Shown here: in pieces, positions 1 through 8,025 of the stretch
Layout of the letters: each line of letters begins with the position of its first letter
Numbering within the stretch: the first letter of the stretch is position 1
Assembly: GCF_900659635.1 (NCBI RefSeq)
Contig: NZ_CAACVB010000056.1
Coordinates: 1-36,504 of the forward strand
DNA from: Actinomadura roseirufa
GTDB lineage: Bacteria; Actinomycetota; Actinomycetes; Streptosporangiales; Streptosporangiaceae
Length of the DNA stretch: 36,504 bases
Direction: 5' to 3'
Program-made: the position numbers and the translations under genes
The notes under the pieces: generated by a model
What the model saw: the letters and a program-made list of their open reading frames with translations, nothing else
Told to the model about the DNA's origin: nothing
The model's database searches: none

Positions 1-304
1 CCCGCGCTGCCCCCGGCTCGTCCTGCGGGCCGAGAGGAGCGAGCCGGCCGCCTGGCCGCTGGACGGGGCGCGCGTCCTCGTGAGCACCCCGGCCCCCGCC
101 GCCGACGCGGCACTGGCGCTGGTGGCGCGCTCGGCGATCACGATCTTCGGCGGGCCGTCGCGGACGGCCGTGCGCGCCTGCGGCGGCCCGGGCTGCGTCC
201 TGTTCTTCGTCAAGAACCACCCGCGCCGCGAATGGTGCTCGCCCGGCTGCGGCAACCGCGCCCGCGTCGGCCGCCACTACCAACGCCACCGCGACCCGTC
301 CTGA
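1..304 (+). CDS. CGNR zinc-finger protein, C-terminal part
   Basis: The reading frame is open from the left edge (first full codon at base 2) to the TGA at 302-304, so the start lies outside the window. The C-terminal half carries the CGNR zinc finger: CGGPGC, then CSPGCGNRARVGRHYQRH, giving the two Cys pairs and the CGNR-R-RHY signature. Full-length members are about 180-200 aa, with an N-terminal ABATE domain that would lie upstream. They are regarded as probable DNA-binding stress or transcription regulators in actinomycetes; the role here is inferred from the family only. Confidence 0.85.
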   Translation, partial: PRCPRLVLRAERSEPAAWPLDGARVLVSTPAPAADAALALVARSAITIFGGPSRTAVRACGGPGCVLFFVKNHPRREWCSPGCGNRARVGRHYQRHRDPS

Positions 305-449
305 CACCCCCCGAGGACGTCCCCCCCGCCGCTCCCCGCCACCGGGCAGAAGATCGCGGTCCTCCTGACCGATGTGTTGGGTGCCGTTCTTCGGATGATC
401 TTCATCGATCGGTGCCTCTGCCGGCGCTCGCCCTGCTAGACAGGCTCGT

Positions 450-995
450 GTGACGGACCGGACTTACGCCGAGTTGCTCAGTGACCTCGATGAGTTCGCG
501 AGGGACCTGGACTCGCGCGAGCAGGCGAATCGCCTTTACGGCCTGTTCGCCCCACTGCTCGACCGAGTTGAGCAATGGGACGAGGAACTCACCGATGAGC
601 CGATGATGTCGACCCCGGAAGCGGTGCGAGCAATACGCAGAGCCGCCGCAGGGCAACCGGTCGACGCCGATGCGGTCCACGAGCGGTTGTGCCTGGTGGG
701 CTTCGTCGAGGATCAGGACGTCGATCTCCACGTGATGGGCCAGACGGCCGTGGTGGCGGCGCAATGGCTGAGCCTGCTCGTGGGACGGGACCTGCGTACG
801 ATCCTCGTCCCAGACGAAGAACCGCTCCCTCCCTACGCCCCATCGAGGTTCACGCGGATAGTGGACCTGCTGGCCTGGACCCGATCGAACCAGAGCTACT
901 GGTGCTGGGAGGACGCCGACGCTTACGCCGAGTTCGCAGACTATCCGGCCGCCACCCACGAGCTCACGACGATGCACCAGCAGATCACCGCCTGA
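450..995 (+). CDS. hypothetical protein, 181 aa
   Basis: A GTG-initiated frame (GTGACGGACCGG) of 181 aa with composition typical of a real soluble protein: acidic, Trp/Tyr-rich near the C-terminus (SYWCWEDADAYAEF), no signal peptide and no membrane segment. I do not recognise a family. No strong Shine-Dalgarno precedes the GTG; a TAGACA hexamer lies 5 bases upstream, so the message might be leaderless, but this is weak. It stands alone, between the CGNR gene and a gene-poor stretch. Confidence 0.6.
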   Translation: MTDRTYAELLSDLDEFARDLDSREQANRLYGLFAPLLDRVEQWDEELTDEPMMSTPEAVRAIRRAAAGQPVDADAVHERLCLVGFVEDQDVDLHVMGQTAVVAAQWLSLLVGRDLRTILVPDEEPLPPYAPSRFTRIVDLLAWTRSNQSYWCWEDADAYAEFADYPAATHELTTMHQQITA

Positions 996-1474
996 GACGA
1001 TCGGCGAAGACGGCGTACGCCCCCGCGAGCCCTGCGATCTCCGGACACCGGTGGAGAAGCTTGCCAAGGCGGGCGGCGACGTCCTACCTGGTACGCGAGA
1101 CAGACGCCCTGACGGGGCGGACGCCGTCGAGGCCACTCCCCGACCTCGCAGACGCCTGCGTGAGGACGCCGACGAGCTCGGAAGTCCCATTCGTTCAAGA
1201 CTCCGCGCGTCCCCTCGAACTAGGTTGAACCCCAGTTCTCTCCCAGCCCGCTCCCACGATCCCGGCACCTTGGAACCGGCCGAACCTTCTTCCCTGCCGA
1301 CGCCCCGACCACAGCCGTCGCTCGAAGCCCAAAGCTGCCTCGACTCCGGCCAGACCAAGCTTCCCGCCCCAGCACGGGCGGCTGTAACCCTGCCGACCGG
1401 CACCAGCAGTGATACATCGTCAACCTCTTCTCAGCGGCCTTGGGATCACCATCGAGTTCGAAAGTGAGCACATC
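996..1474. other. gene-poor stretch
   Basis: About 480 bp without a convincing gene. The long frames that cross it on both strands are Arg/Pro/Ser-rich and look like GC-driven open frames. It should hold the promoter of the secreted-protein gene at 1475, but I see no clear -35/-10 pair. Confidence 0.5.
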
Positions 1475-1864
1475 ATGAAAATGGTCAAGAAGTTGGCGGT
1501 CATGGCCGCCGCAACGGCTGCCATCACGGGAATCCTGTCCACACCGGCCCAAGCCTCCGGCCCGGTCTACCGAGGCTCCGCCGGCCCTGACAACTGCGTG
1601 GGAAGCTTCTGGACCATCAATATCAACGGCCACGACCAAGCGCGCTGGCATCTGGAGGGCGAAGGCACCGCGACCTGCTCGATCTGGGTCGAGCGCACCA
1701 GCAGCGCGGGAACACAGAGGCTGGCCTACGCGCGCTACGGGAATCCGGTGAGTATGGATGGGCCGTGGGTCGACGACCGGTCTCCGTACAAGGCACGGGT
1801 CTGCTCCTACGCCACCCCGTTCGGCACCAACGACATGATCGGCGGCTGTACCAACTGGTACTGA
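1475..1864 (+). CDS. small secreted protein with four cysteines
   Basis: A 129-aa protein with a textbook Sec signal peptide: basic start MKMVKK, a hydrophobic core of about 17 residues (LAVMAAATAAITGIL) and a likely cut after AQA (about residue 28). The mature part of about 100 aa has four Cys (NCVGSF, ATCSIW, RVCSYA, GGCTNWY), enough for two disulfides, and no membrane segment. I chose the ATG at 1475 because it places the signal peptide at the N-terminus; the frame stays open upstream to 1409 but that extension is not signal-like. Function unknown; extracellular location inferred. It is followed by a strong terminator hairpin and appears monocistronic. Confidence 0.8.
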   Translation: MKMVKKLAVMAAATAAITGILSTPAQASGPVYRGSAGPDNCVGSFWTININGHDQARWHLEGEGTATCSIWVERTSSAGTQRLAYARYGNPVSMDGPWVDDRSPYKARVCSYATPFGTNDMIGGCTNWY

Positions 1865-1912
1865 TCGCACCGGCTCTGGAAAAGGCCCGCTCGGCATCGA
1901 ACTGAGGCCAGA

Positions 1913-1945
1913 GACCGGCAGGCCGCCCGAGGCGGCCTGCCGGTC
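1913..1945 (+). terminator. terminator-like hairpin after the secreted-protein gene
   Basis: A perfect 15-bp inverted repeat (arm GACCGGCAGGCCGCC, loop CGA) 48 bp past the stop codon at 1864. There is no U-tract, as is usual for actinomycete terminators. Confidence 0.75.
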
Positions 1946-2009
1946 GGGGACCACGGCTCGTATGAGCCAACCCACACCGGGCGTCCACGAACCCCCGACG
2001 GAGTTTGCC

Positions 2010-2064
2010 GCCACGGATTCACTTGGAGCGACCGGGCCGCCACAGCGCATCGCAAGAGGTGACC
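2010..2064 (+). repeat. duplicated upstream region, copy 1
   Basis: This segment directly before the ATG at 2065 is nearly identical to 3743-3796, directly before the ATG of the intact gene at 3797. The 25-base core (CACGGATTCACTTGGAG then C/T, GACCGG) differs at one position. The 5' regulatory region was therefore copied together with the gene start. Confidence 0.8.
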
Positions 2065-2157
2065 ATGGAGAGACAAGGCGGACGTCTACAGTAACCGCCT
2101 CTTGGCGAATTGATATCGAGGTTTCACGCCTATGGCCTGGAGGCCCTACTGCGGTGA
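2065..2157 (+). pseudogene. decayed copy of the 3797 gene (N-terminal fragment)
   Basis: The frame starts at an ATG in the same position relative to the duplicated upstream region as the intact gene at 3797. It hits an in-frame TAA at 2092, then continues LGELISRFHAYGLEALLR, which matches LGALMSRLHAYGLETDLR of the intact protein, and stops at 2155-2157. Everything after that is missing. This is a fragment of a paralogue with an internal stop and a lost 3' part. Confidence 0.75.
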
Positions 2158-2472
2158 GTGAGCGCCGCGCGTGTCAAGGGTGTGGGCAACTGTTACTCGG
2201 CCAGTGGAACGACCGCCTTCGTCTCCCAGGTGTAGCAGAACGCCGGAAATCTCGTCGGCGAAAGCCAGACCCTGCGTGGTCAAGTGCAGCCATTCGAGGG
2301 GGATGGGGTCGAGCCCGGCGACGTTCGCCAGTCGCCCCTGGTAGGCCAACACGAGCCGATGCAGGTCTCGCTGGCCGTCGAAGGTGAAATGCCAGGTGTA
2401 CATGCGGCGCCCGATCCGCCAACCGGGCCGCCACCACCAATGGTCGCGCATGCTCTCGAATGCGGAGCTCAA
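2146..2472 (-). pseudogene. truncated 2'-5' RNA ligase-like (2H phosphoesterase) protein
   Basis: The first ~75 residues look like an actinobacterial 2'-5' RNA ligase/2H phosphoesterase-family protein: RDHWWWRPGW, GRRMYTWHFTF, then LDPIPLEWLHLTTQGLAF with one HxT motif. Members are usually about 170-200 aa with two HxT motifs. Here the similarity ends after FADEI and the remaining ~33 residues look unrelated, so the second catalytic motif is absent. The ATG overlaps the stop of the upstream XRE gene (ATGA), so the two were co-transcribed. The 3' end runs into the decayed fragment at 2065-2157, suggesting a deletion joined two broken genes. Probably inactive; a shortened functional protein is less likely. 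Confidence 0.65.
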
Positions 2473-3656
2473 TGGCGCAGCTCGGCGAGTAGGCGCGTGA
2501 GGCGGTTGGAGCCGATCTGGGCGGCGATTTCTTTCAACTCGGCTGTCACTCGCGCCGCCTCCTGGCCCTCGCCGGCCTGTTCATAAGCTCGTGCCAGTTG
2601 ATACACGAAGTCACCGGCCCACTCCGACTTGCGCATGTCCGCGGGAAGGCCCTCAAGCCCTGCGGTGAGGTGCTCGATGGCCGGACCGTTGTAGGCCGGG
2701 TCGCTACACCCCAGGATGCGGTACGTGAGGCCGTGTTCCAGGCCGAAGAATCCAGGCGCGAAATAGTAGTACTCCCACGGTCGCGCGGCGTCCGGACGCG
2801 CCTCGTCGGCCTCCTGCGCCGCCATGGCGGTGAGCCGGTTGACGTGCTCGGTTTCCCCCAGCAGAGCGCGCGCCCTCGCCTCTTGATAGAGGTCGTACAC
2901 CCGGCCGACCGAGTCGCGGCGGACCCGTTGCGCGGCCTGCGATAAGCCGATCATCGCCCCGATCTCCCCGCGCGTGTCGGCGATGTAGCCCTGCCAGGAC
3001 ATCACCGACCCGATGATCTGCCGGTCGTCGATCTCGGTGCCCCACGCCAGCGTTCGGTTCAGGAATACCAGCGCCTGACGTGGCCGCTCGACGCTGGTGT
3101 GCAGCCACCCGGCGAACTGGGCCCACTGCGCGGCGACGTCCAGAAGCCGCGTGCGGATGGGCCCCCTCGCATTGGCCACCATGCCGCTGATCGCGCCGAG
3201 CTGCGCGCGCACCGGCTCGATCAGGGGCTCGGACCCGATCGCGTCCTCAAGCCGACGTTGCGCGGCCAGGACCGTCGCCAGGGAGTCGATCACGGCGAGA
3301 TCAGTCCGGATCGGCCGCCGCGTGGCGAGCGTGAGCCGTTCCTCATCGTCGGGGGTCAGTGCCTCATCGAGTCCGGCCGCGCGCCAAGGCACAGGCGGAT
3401 GTTCGCCGAACAGCACCTCTTCGCTCATCCCGGTGGCTTTGGCGTAGAGGGCCCGGTAGCGAGTGTTCGGGGTCCACTTGCCCGCCTCCCAATGCTTGAT
3501 CATCTCGGCGAGGGTCTTGACGTGGGGAAGTCCGGGCCGATCCCGCGGGTCGGCCGCCCCACGCAAGAGCCGCGCCAGCTCGGGCCGGGACCAATACGGC
3601 GGCGCCTCCCGCACCTCACGCAGGCGGGCACCGATGGCCTTCTTACCGGGGGTCAT
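2469..3656 (-). CDS. XRE-family regulator with TPR-like C-terminal domain
   Basis: A 395-aa protein. Residues ~8-85 form a helix-turn-helix of the XRE type with the WEAGKWTPNTRYRALYAKATG segment common to actinobacterial regulators. The remaining ~300 residues are an all-helical, Ala/Arg/Leu-rich TPR-like sensor domain (for example ETEHVNRLTAMAAQEAD and QLARAYEQAGEGQEAARV). It is divergent from the two small genes at 3797 and 4137 with a 140-bp intergenic region, and overlaps the downstream 2H phosphoesterase remnant by 4 bp. Regulators of this type often sit beside small orphan proteins in actinomycetes; control of those genes is an inference. Confidence 0.85.
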   Translation of the reverse strand: MTPGKKAIGARLREVREAPPYWSRPELARLLRGAADPRDRPGLPHVKTLAEMIKHWEAGKWTPNTRYRALYAKATGMSEEVLFGEHPPVPWRAAGLDEALTPDDEERLTLATRRPIRTDLAVIDSLATVLAAQRRLEDAIGSEPLIEPVRAQLGAISGMVANARGPIRTRLLDVAAQWAQFAGWLHTSVERPRQALVFLNRTLAWGTEIDDRQIIGSVMSWQGYIADTRGEIGAMIGLSQAAQRVRRDSVGRVYDLYQEARARALLGETEHVNRLTAMAAQEADEARPDAARPWEYYYFAPGFFGLEHGLTYRILGCSDPAYNGPAIEHLTAGLEGLPADMRKSEWAGDFVYQLARAYEQAGEGQEAARVTAELKEIAAQIGSNRLTRLLAELRH

Positions 3657-3742
3657 TCGCGATGCACCTTCCGGAATGTCCGCGCCGGGGACGGGACGTC
3701 ATCCCCTGCCGTCCCCCACTATCTCTCTGCCCTCGCGCACCC

Positions 3743-3796
3743 GCCACGGATTCACTTGGAGTGACCGGACAACCACAGCGAATCTCAGGAGACGGC
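3743..3796 (+). repeat. duplicated upstream region, copy 2 (intact gene)
   Basis: Partner of 2010-2064. It lies in the divergent region between the XRE gene and the 3797 gene and ends with the Shine-Dalgarno AGGAGA at about 3787. The conserved core before the RBS is a plausible promoter or XRE-binding region, which would explain why both copies keep it. Confidence 0.75.
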
Positions 3797-4144
3797 ATGG
3801 AGACCAGGGCGGAGGGCAGTGACGCCCGATCGGAGTCCGAGCATCCGGACGCCTACGGGCGGCTCGGCGCGTTGATGTCGCGGCTGCACGCCTACGGGCT
3901 GGAGACCGACCTTCGGCGGGGTGAGCTGGTCGTGATCAATCCGAAGGTGCCGGGGTGCTGTGTGGACCTACCGCGTGCGGCGGACACGATCACATGCCGG
4001 CCGCGAGAGGACGACGGCGGGAGGCTGTGGTTTCACACGTCCTGGGGCGAGCCCATCGCCCAGGCGAACCACATCATTGACGCGGCCCTCACCGTCGCCA
4101 CGACCCTCAGGGCACCCACGCCCCAGGGCAGTGCCGATGAGTGA
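3797..4144 (+). CDS. small hypothetical protein partnered with XRE regulator
   Basis: A 115-aa protein with a good RBS (AGGAGA, 5 bases before the ATG). It is predicted soluble, with an N-terminal helix containing RLHAYGLETDLR, then a strand-rich segment (GELVVINPKVPGC, DTITCRPREDDGG, LWFHTSWGEPI) and a C-terminal helix. I do not recognise a named domain. It overlaps the next gene by 8 bp, so both are probably translated together. A decayed paralogue of its first 30 residues lies at 2065. Confidence 0.75.
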   Translation: METRAEGSDARSESEHPDAYGRLGALMSRLHAYGLETDLRRGELVVINPKVPGCCVDLPRAADTITCRPREDDGGRLWFHTSWGEPIAQANHIIDAALTVATTLRAPTPQGSADE

Positions 4145-4457
4145 TATCGAGCGTGGACGCGGGGGGACGGGTGACGCGGCAGATCCCCCCGCGTCCACTT
4201 CACCGGGTGAGCGCCTGGAAGAACTGGCGTCACTGGTGCGCAGGCGCTTCTGCGGCGTGGCGCCGATGCTGCCGCGGGGCACGGAGATTCTGCATCTCAT
4301 CCGTCCGGGGAAGGGTCCCCACTACGTCGTCTGGGCCCGTCACCGCTCGTCTTACGTCTGGTACTGCGGACCCGACCACGGCGCGCAACTCGGCACGACC
4401 GCCGAACAGGCGGCCGAGCAGATCGGCCGGCTGCTCGGACTCTCCACAGCGTCCTAG
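4137..4457 (+). CDS. small hypothetical protein
   Basis: A 106-aa protein whose ATG lies inside the end of the upstream gene (8-bp overlap), implying coupled translation. It has an N-terminal low-complexity Gly/Ala/Pro/Ser stretch, a helix ERLEELASLVRRRF, a strand-rich core with VVWARHRSSYVWYCGPDHG, and a C-terminal amphipathic helix TAEQAAEQIGRLLGL. No family recognised. It is the last gene of the short operon and is followed within 5 bp by a perfect hairpin. Confidence 0.7.
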   Translation: MSDIERGRGGTGDAADPPASTSPGERLEELASLVRRRFCGVAPMLPRGTEILHLIRPGKGPHYVVWARHRSSYVWYCGPDHGAQLGTTAEQAAEQIGRLLGLSTAS

Positions 4458-4461
4458 GCTC

Positions 4462-4500
4462 CGTGGTCCCCGGGTTGAAGGCGCGCGCCCGGGGACCACG
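4462..4500 (+). terminator. terminator-like hairpin
   Basis: A perfect 13-bp inverted repeat (arm CGTGGTCCCCGGG, 13-base loop) starting 4 bp after the stop at 4457. A smaller hairpin (GGTTC-CACAC-GAACC) follows at once. The hairpin at 1913-1945 is likewise followed by GGGGACCACGG and a second short hairpin, so the two terminator regions share sequence. Confidence 0.75.
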
Positions 4501-4958
4501 GTTCCACACGAACCAACCCCGCACCATGAGTGCCCACGAGCACCTGACCGGCCGACCTTGGATGCATCGCACCTTCGCACAACCGCGTTGCCTCGACTCT
4601 GGCCGCGAAGGCGCCGCCGCGGCGAAGCAGGCCACCGCAGCGGAGGCGCTGGGGCTTCGGCGGGATGGACGCGAGCGCTCGAGCCGATATCGGCGGCTCG
4701 TCGAACGCCTCGATCAGCCTCTCGGCGGTATCCAGGTGAAAGCAGCGAGGTCACCGATATCCGGCCAGCCAGTGACGATTCGCCGTGAAGACGGAGCCGG
4801 GCCCCGCGGCCTCCGGAACTCCTAGCCGACCTCCGTGCGAGCAGTCTCGGTCACGGTGAACACGACCTCGTCATCTGGCTGCACCAGGGAATTCGGACGG
4901 ACGTCCACGACCAAGCCTGGCCGGCTTCACCGCGCCCTGAGGCCCCGTTCTCATCGTC
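4501..4958. other. intergenic stretch between convergent genes
   Basis: About 460 bp with no gene I can support. One minus-strand frame near 4680-4740 reads FHLDTAERLIEAFDEPPI, which looks protein-like and may be a scrap of a lost gene, but it has no start, no continuation and no recognisable relative. Confidence 0.4.
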
Positions 4959-4992
4959 GACACCGCCTCATCGGAGACCGCTCGGCGGTGTC
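4959..4992 (-). terminator. terminator-like hairpin after the FAD monooxygenase
   Basis: A 9-bp perfect inverted repeat (arm GACACCGCC) with a 16-base loop, 39 bp beyond the stop codon of the minus-strand monooxygenase gene. Confidence 0.5.
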
Positions 4993-5031
4993 CTATCGAA
5001 GCGTGGTCCCTCTCGACGCGTCATGTGAGAC

Positions 5032-6333
5032 CTACGGCCTGGCCGGCGAGGTGATCGGCGATCCGGTCGGGGGCGCGGAGTCCGGTACCCCCGCGTAGTC
5101 GGGCAGTTCGACGCCGTTGATCGCGCGCCCGGCCAGCTCGGCGAACCATTCGCCGGCGAAATCGGGTTGCGGCTCGGCGTCCGGCCCGGGGACGTCGCGG
5201 CTGCGGGCGTTCAACCGGCCGATCTCCTGGTTGGCCTCCACGAACGAGCGCATCCGCGCCTCATAGCGGGCGAACCCGGCGTCGGGGTCCCATCCGGCGG
5301 CGGCCAGTTCCCCGGCGAGCAGGTAGGCGCCGACCAGCGCCAGCCCGGTGCCCTGCCCCGACATCGGCGAGGAGCTGAACGCCGCGTCCCCGAGCAGCCC
5401 CACCCGTCCACTCGACCAGCGGTCCATCACCACCTGGGCGACCTGGTCGAGGTAGAAGTCCGGAGTGTCGTCCAGGTGCGCGAGGATGTCCGGGGTCAAC
5501 CAGCCCAGGCCCGCCATCCGCTCGCGCAGCAGGACCTTCTGGGCCGCGACGTCACGGTAGTCGACGTCGAAGTCGGCCGAGGCGAGGTAGAACATGGCCA
5601 TCGCCCGGGTGGCGTCCTGGATGGGCCGCAGGAGGACAGAGCGCCCGGACTCCTGGTCCTGGTGCTCGATCAGCCAGCGCTCCAGCCCGAACTCGTTGGG
5701 CACACTGTAGAAGGCCAGGACGTGCCCGAGGTGGCTCAGGAACCGCTCATGCGGCCCGAAGACCATCGCTCGCAGCTCAGAATGCAACCCGTCGGCCCCG
5801 ACCACCAGGTCGAAGCGCCGCCGGTCGCCGCCCGCGAAGACCACGTCGACCCCGTCCGCGTCCTGGGTGAGCCCCGCGATTCGGTCGCCGAAGACGTACT
5901 CGACGCCGTCGCGGGTGTCGTCGTAGAGCACCTGGGCCAAGTCCCCGCGCAGGATCTCGATGTCCGCGATGTACCCGTCGCCGCCGTCGTCGTCGGCACG
6001 GAAGGTCTCCAGCACTCGCCCGTCCGCGTCCACGGTGTACGCGCCGGCGGTGTCGGTGCACGCCGCACGCACCGCCGCGTCCAGCCCCATGCGCCCGATG
6101 ACCTCCCTGGCGACCCCGCGCGCGTCCACCGCCTGCCCGCCGGGACGCAGCTCAGGAGCCCGCTCCACCACGGTCACCTCGGCCCCCCACCGGCGCAGCC
6201 AGTGGGCCAGCGCGGGTCCCGCGATGCTCGCCCCCGCCACCAGCACCCTCGGACCGCTCACCCGCGTCCCCTGCTCGCCAGTCCGGACGGTGTGCTCCCG
6301 CTCGGAATCGTCGACGCTCATCACTGCCTCCAT
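5032..6333 (-). CDS. FAD-dependent monooxygenase (PHBH/Tet(X)-like)
   Basis: A 433-aa class A flavoprotein monooxygenase. Near the N-terminus VLVAGASIAGPALAHWL gives the GxGxxG-type FAD-binding turn, followed by the ribose-binding Glu (TVVERAPEL). The middle has the DG motif (GADGLHSELR) and the C-terminal part the GD motif (GLLGDAAFSSSPMSGQGTG). Such enzymes hydroxylate aromatics, antibiotics or polyketides with NAD(P)H and O2; the substrate cannot be read from the sequence. I chose the ATG at 6333 because GGGAGGAA lies 8 bases upstream; a second ATG four codons later is possible. It appears to be a single-gene unit, with no regulator next to it. Confidence 0.85.
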   Translation of the reverse strand: MEAVMSVDDSEREHTVRTGEQGTRVSGPRVLVAGASIAGPALAHWLRRWGAEVTVVERAPELRPGGQAVDARGVAREVIGRMGLDAAVRAACTDTAGAYTVDADGRVLETFRADDDGGDGYIADIEILRGDLAQVLYDDTRDGVEYVFGDRIAGLTQDADGVDVVFAGGDRRRFDLVVGADGLHSELRAMVFGPHERFLSHLGHVLAFYSVPNEFGLERWLIEHQDQESGRSVLLRPIQDATRAMAMFYLASADFDVDYRDVAAQKVLLRERMAGLGWLTPDILAHLDDTPDFYLDQVAQVVMDRWSSGRVGLLGDAAFSSSPMSGQGTGLALVGAYLLAGELAAAGWDPDAGFARYEARMRSFVEANQEIGRLNARSRDVPGPDAEPQPDFAGEWFAELAGRAINGVELPDYAGVPDSAPPTGSPITSPARP

Positions 6334-6469
6334 GTGCTTCCTCCCGCGCTGAACGTTCCCAGCACAGGCCCACCGCCGCCGGTTGTGCCCAGCCGTATCG
6401 ACCACGGATCCACACAAAACTCATCGGCACGACCGAAATCGCGTCCACGCTCCCGCGAACACGCTGAAC

Positions 6470-6945
6470 ATGACCGTCATGCTCGCCCCCGAGACGAACG
6501 CCTTCTCCGCTCCTGACCCCAGTCAGCTGCTGGGCCGCGGCCCGGTCTGCTCGACGGCCTCGCCCGGCAGATGCTCCGGCAGGCCCTCATCTGGTTGGCC
6601 GCGACCCGCCAAGACACACAGTCGGCGCGTGGGGATGACCGACGCCGTCGACCCGGCCTGGCACGCGTTCCTGCTGCACAGCCGGGAGTATCGGGAGTTC
6701 TGCGACGTCTTCTTCGGCGGTACCTGGACCACGTGCCGCCCGCCCCCGGCCAGGCCATGACCGCGGAGGAGATCGCCGGGACGCTGCCAGCGCTGCGCAG
6801 CACCCCCTACGCGCACGCCGTGCGTGAGGAGTTCTGGACCGGGCCCTGCTACGGGTGCTGCCCGAAGGATCCCGGTATCCGGCGCAGTCCGGACGAGCCC
6901 GCACCGGCCATGCCGGGTACGGGAACGTCCCAAGCCGCTGGGTGA
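6470..6945 (+). pseudogene. decayed copy of the 10654 gene (WHxF/LHxxxY protein)
   Basis: It is clearly homologous along its length to the intact gene at 10654-11172: the same MTVMLAPET start and the segment encoding DPAWHAFLLHSREYREFC. It has a deletion of roughly 40-50 bases after codon 20, scrambled bases after ACCCGC near 6600, and a 1-base deletion near 6720 (GGCGGTACC against GGCGGGTACC). The ancestral protein is therefore split over several frames. It belongs to module copy 1, upstream of the kinase pseudogene and CRISPR array 1. Confidence 0.85.
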
Positions 6946-6977
6946 TCACCTAGCAGCCTGTCCTGCATAGGACGCAC

Positions 6978-7773
6978 GTGCCCGCCGAGGCCCGGGTCGC
7001 GGTTGAAGAGCACATCGGGCCTGTGGTGAAGGTCGAGCCAGTACAGGAGGGACGCCGGTCCGCGGTGGCCGTGATCGTCCACACTGGCACCGGCCGCGCC
7101 TCTATCAAGGGCGCCCCACGAGACGACGCGACGGCCGCCGCCCAACTTGATCGGGAGGCGGCCGTCGGCGTGCTCGCGGCCACCGTCGCGCCGCCGCTCG
7201 TCCTGGACCTCATGGTGGGCGGCTGGCGGCTGGCGGCTGTTGGAGCATGAGGTAGTGGACGGGCAGCGCGCGAGCCTGTCACTGGGCTTCCCGGACGTGC
7301 AGGCCATGCCGGAGGCCCTGGCCGACCTCGACGCCGTCACCGTGCCCGCCGAGAATCGCGGGGGGCTGCGGTGGTTCGAGAAGCGATGGTCGCACTACGC
7401 ACCGGCCGCGCGGGACCTGGCCGCGCTGGCGGGGCCGACGCTGCTGCACACCGACCTCAACCCCGGCATTCTGGTGGCCGGAGGCCGGGCGAGCCTGATG
7501 GGCTGGGGCATGGCTTCGATCGGCGCCGGTTACGCCGACCCCGCCGACCTGGTGATCAACCTGATCGCCGCCGGACATCACCCGCGCGACGCCGAAGCGG
7601 CCGTCGCCGGCCTTCCCGCCTGGGCGGGCACAGCCCCGGCGACACTGGACGGCTACGCCCGGCTCATCGCCTCGACCTGGCTGCACGCGTTCTGGAGCAT
7701 CCGCCACCCTTGGACCGATGCGACCGTGGCCGCCGCGCAGCGCTGGGCCCTGCACCGCCGCAGCACGCTGTGA
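6978..7773 (+). pseudogene. decayed copy of the phosphotransferase-fold kinase gene
   Basis: Second copy of the kinase gene at 11194-12009. The ATG start region is lost (ATAGGACGCACG in place of ATGGGACACATC). A 7-base duplication (GGCGGCT three times near 7216-7236) shifts the frame in the middle. The part after the shift has lost two catalytic residues: an in-frame 3-base deletion removes the Asn of HTDLNPGN (now HTDLNPG-ILV), and the metal-binding Asp of LVDWG is Gly (LMGWG). Even if the frames were joined the enzyme should be inactive. The stop at 7771-7773 abuts CRISPR leader 1. Confidence 0.9.
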
Positions 7774-8025
7774 CTCACCGGTCTCTGACATCCAGAGCCC
7801 AGGTCGGGGTCCTCAGCGGAGGCGTTGGGAAGCGGTGGCATGATGTAAGCGAGCGCCCGAGCCAATCTCGACGGAACGACCGTGGCTGATGCATCGCCGC
7901 GAAGCCCGGCCCACCACTCCATATTTCAGCGGGACCCCGGGGTATGCTGCACAACCGGAGGGTCGCTGAAAACCGACCGAGATCCCCGATCCCAGGCCGC
8001 GGATCACCTGTGGCTTTACCCTGGG
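7774..8025 (+). promoter_or_regulatory. CRISPR leader 1
   Basis: A 252-bp non-coding segment from the kinase-pseudogene stop to the first CRISPR repeat. It aligns along its length with 12010-12264 and 14501-14751. It contains a conserved imperfect hairpin: TTTCAGCGGGACCC at 7924-7937 pairs with GGGTCGCTGAAA at 7960-7971 (one bulged G), about 55-100 bp before the first repeat. The last ~20 bases (GGCTTTACCCTGGG) are also shared. Position, length and conservation next to three arrays identify it as the leader that carries the promoter and adaptation signals. Confidence 0.8.

Noticed and set aside
1409..1474. Upstream extension of the secreted protein to 1409
   Set aside because: It would bury the signal peptide behind 22 non-hydrophobic residues; the ATG at 1475 fits secretion.
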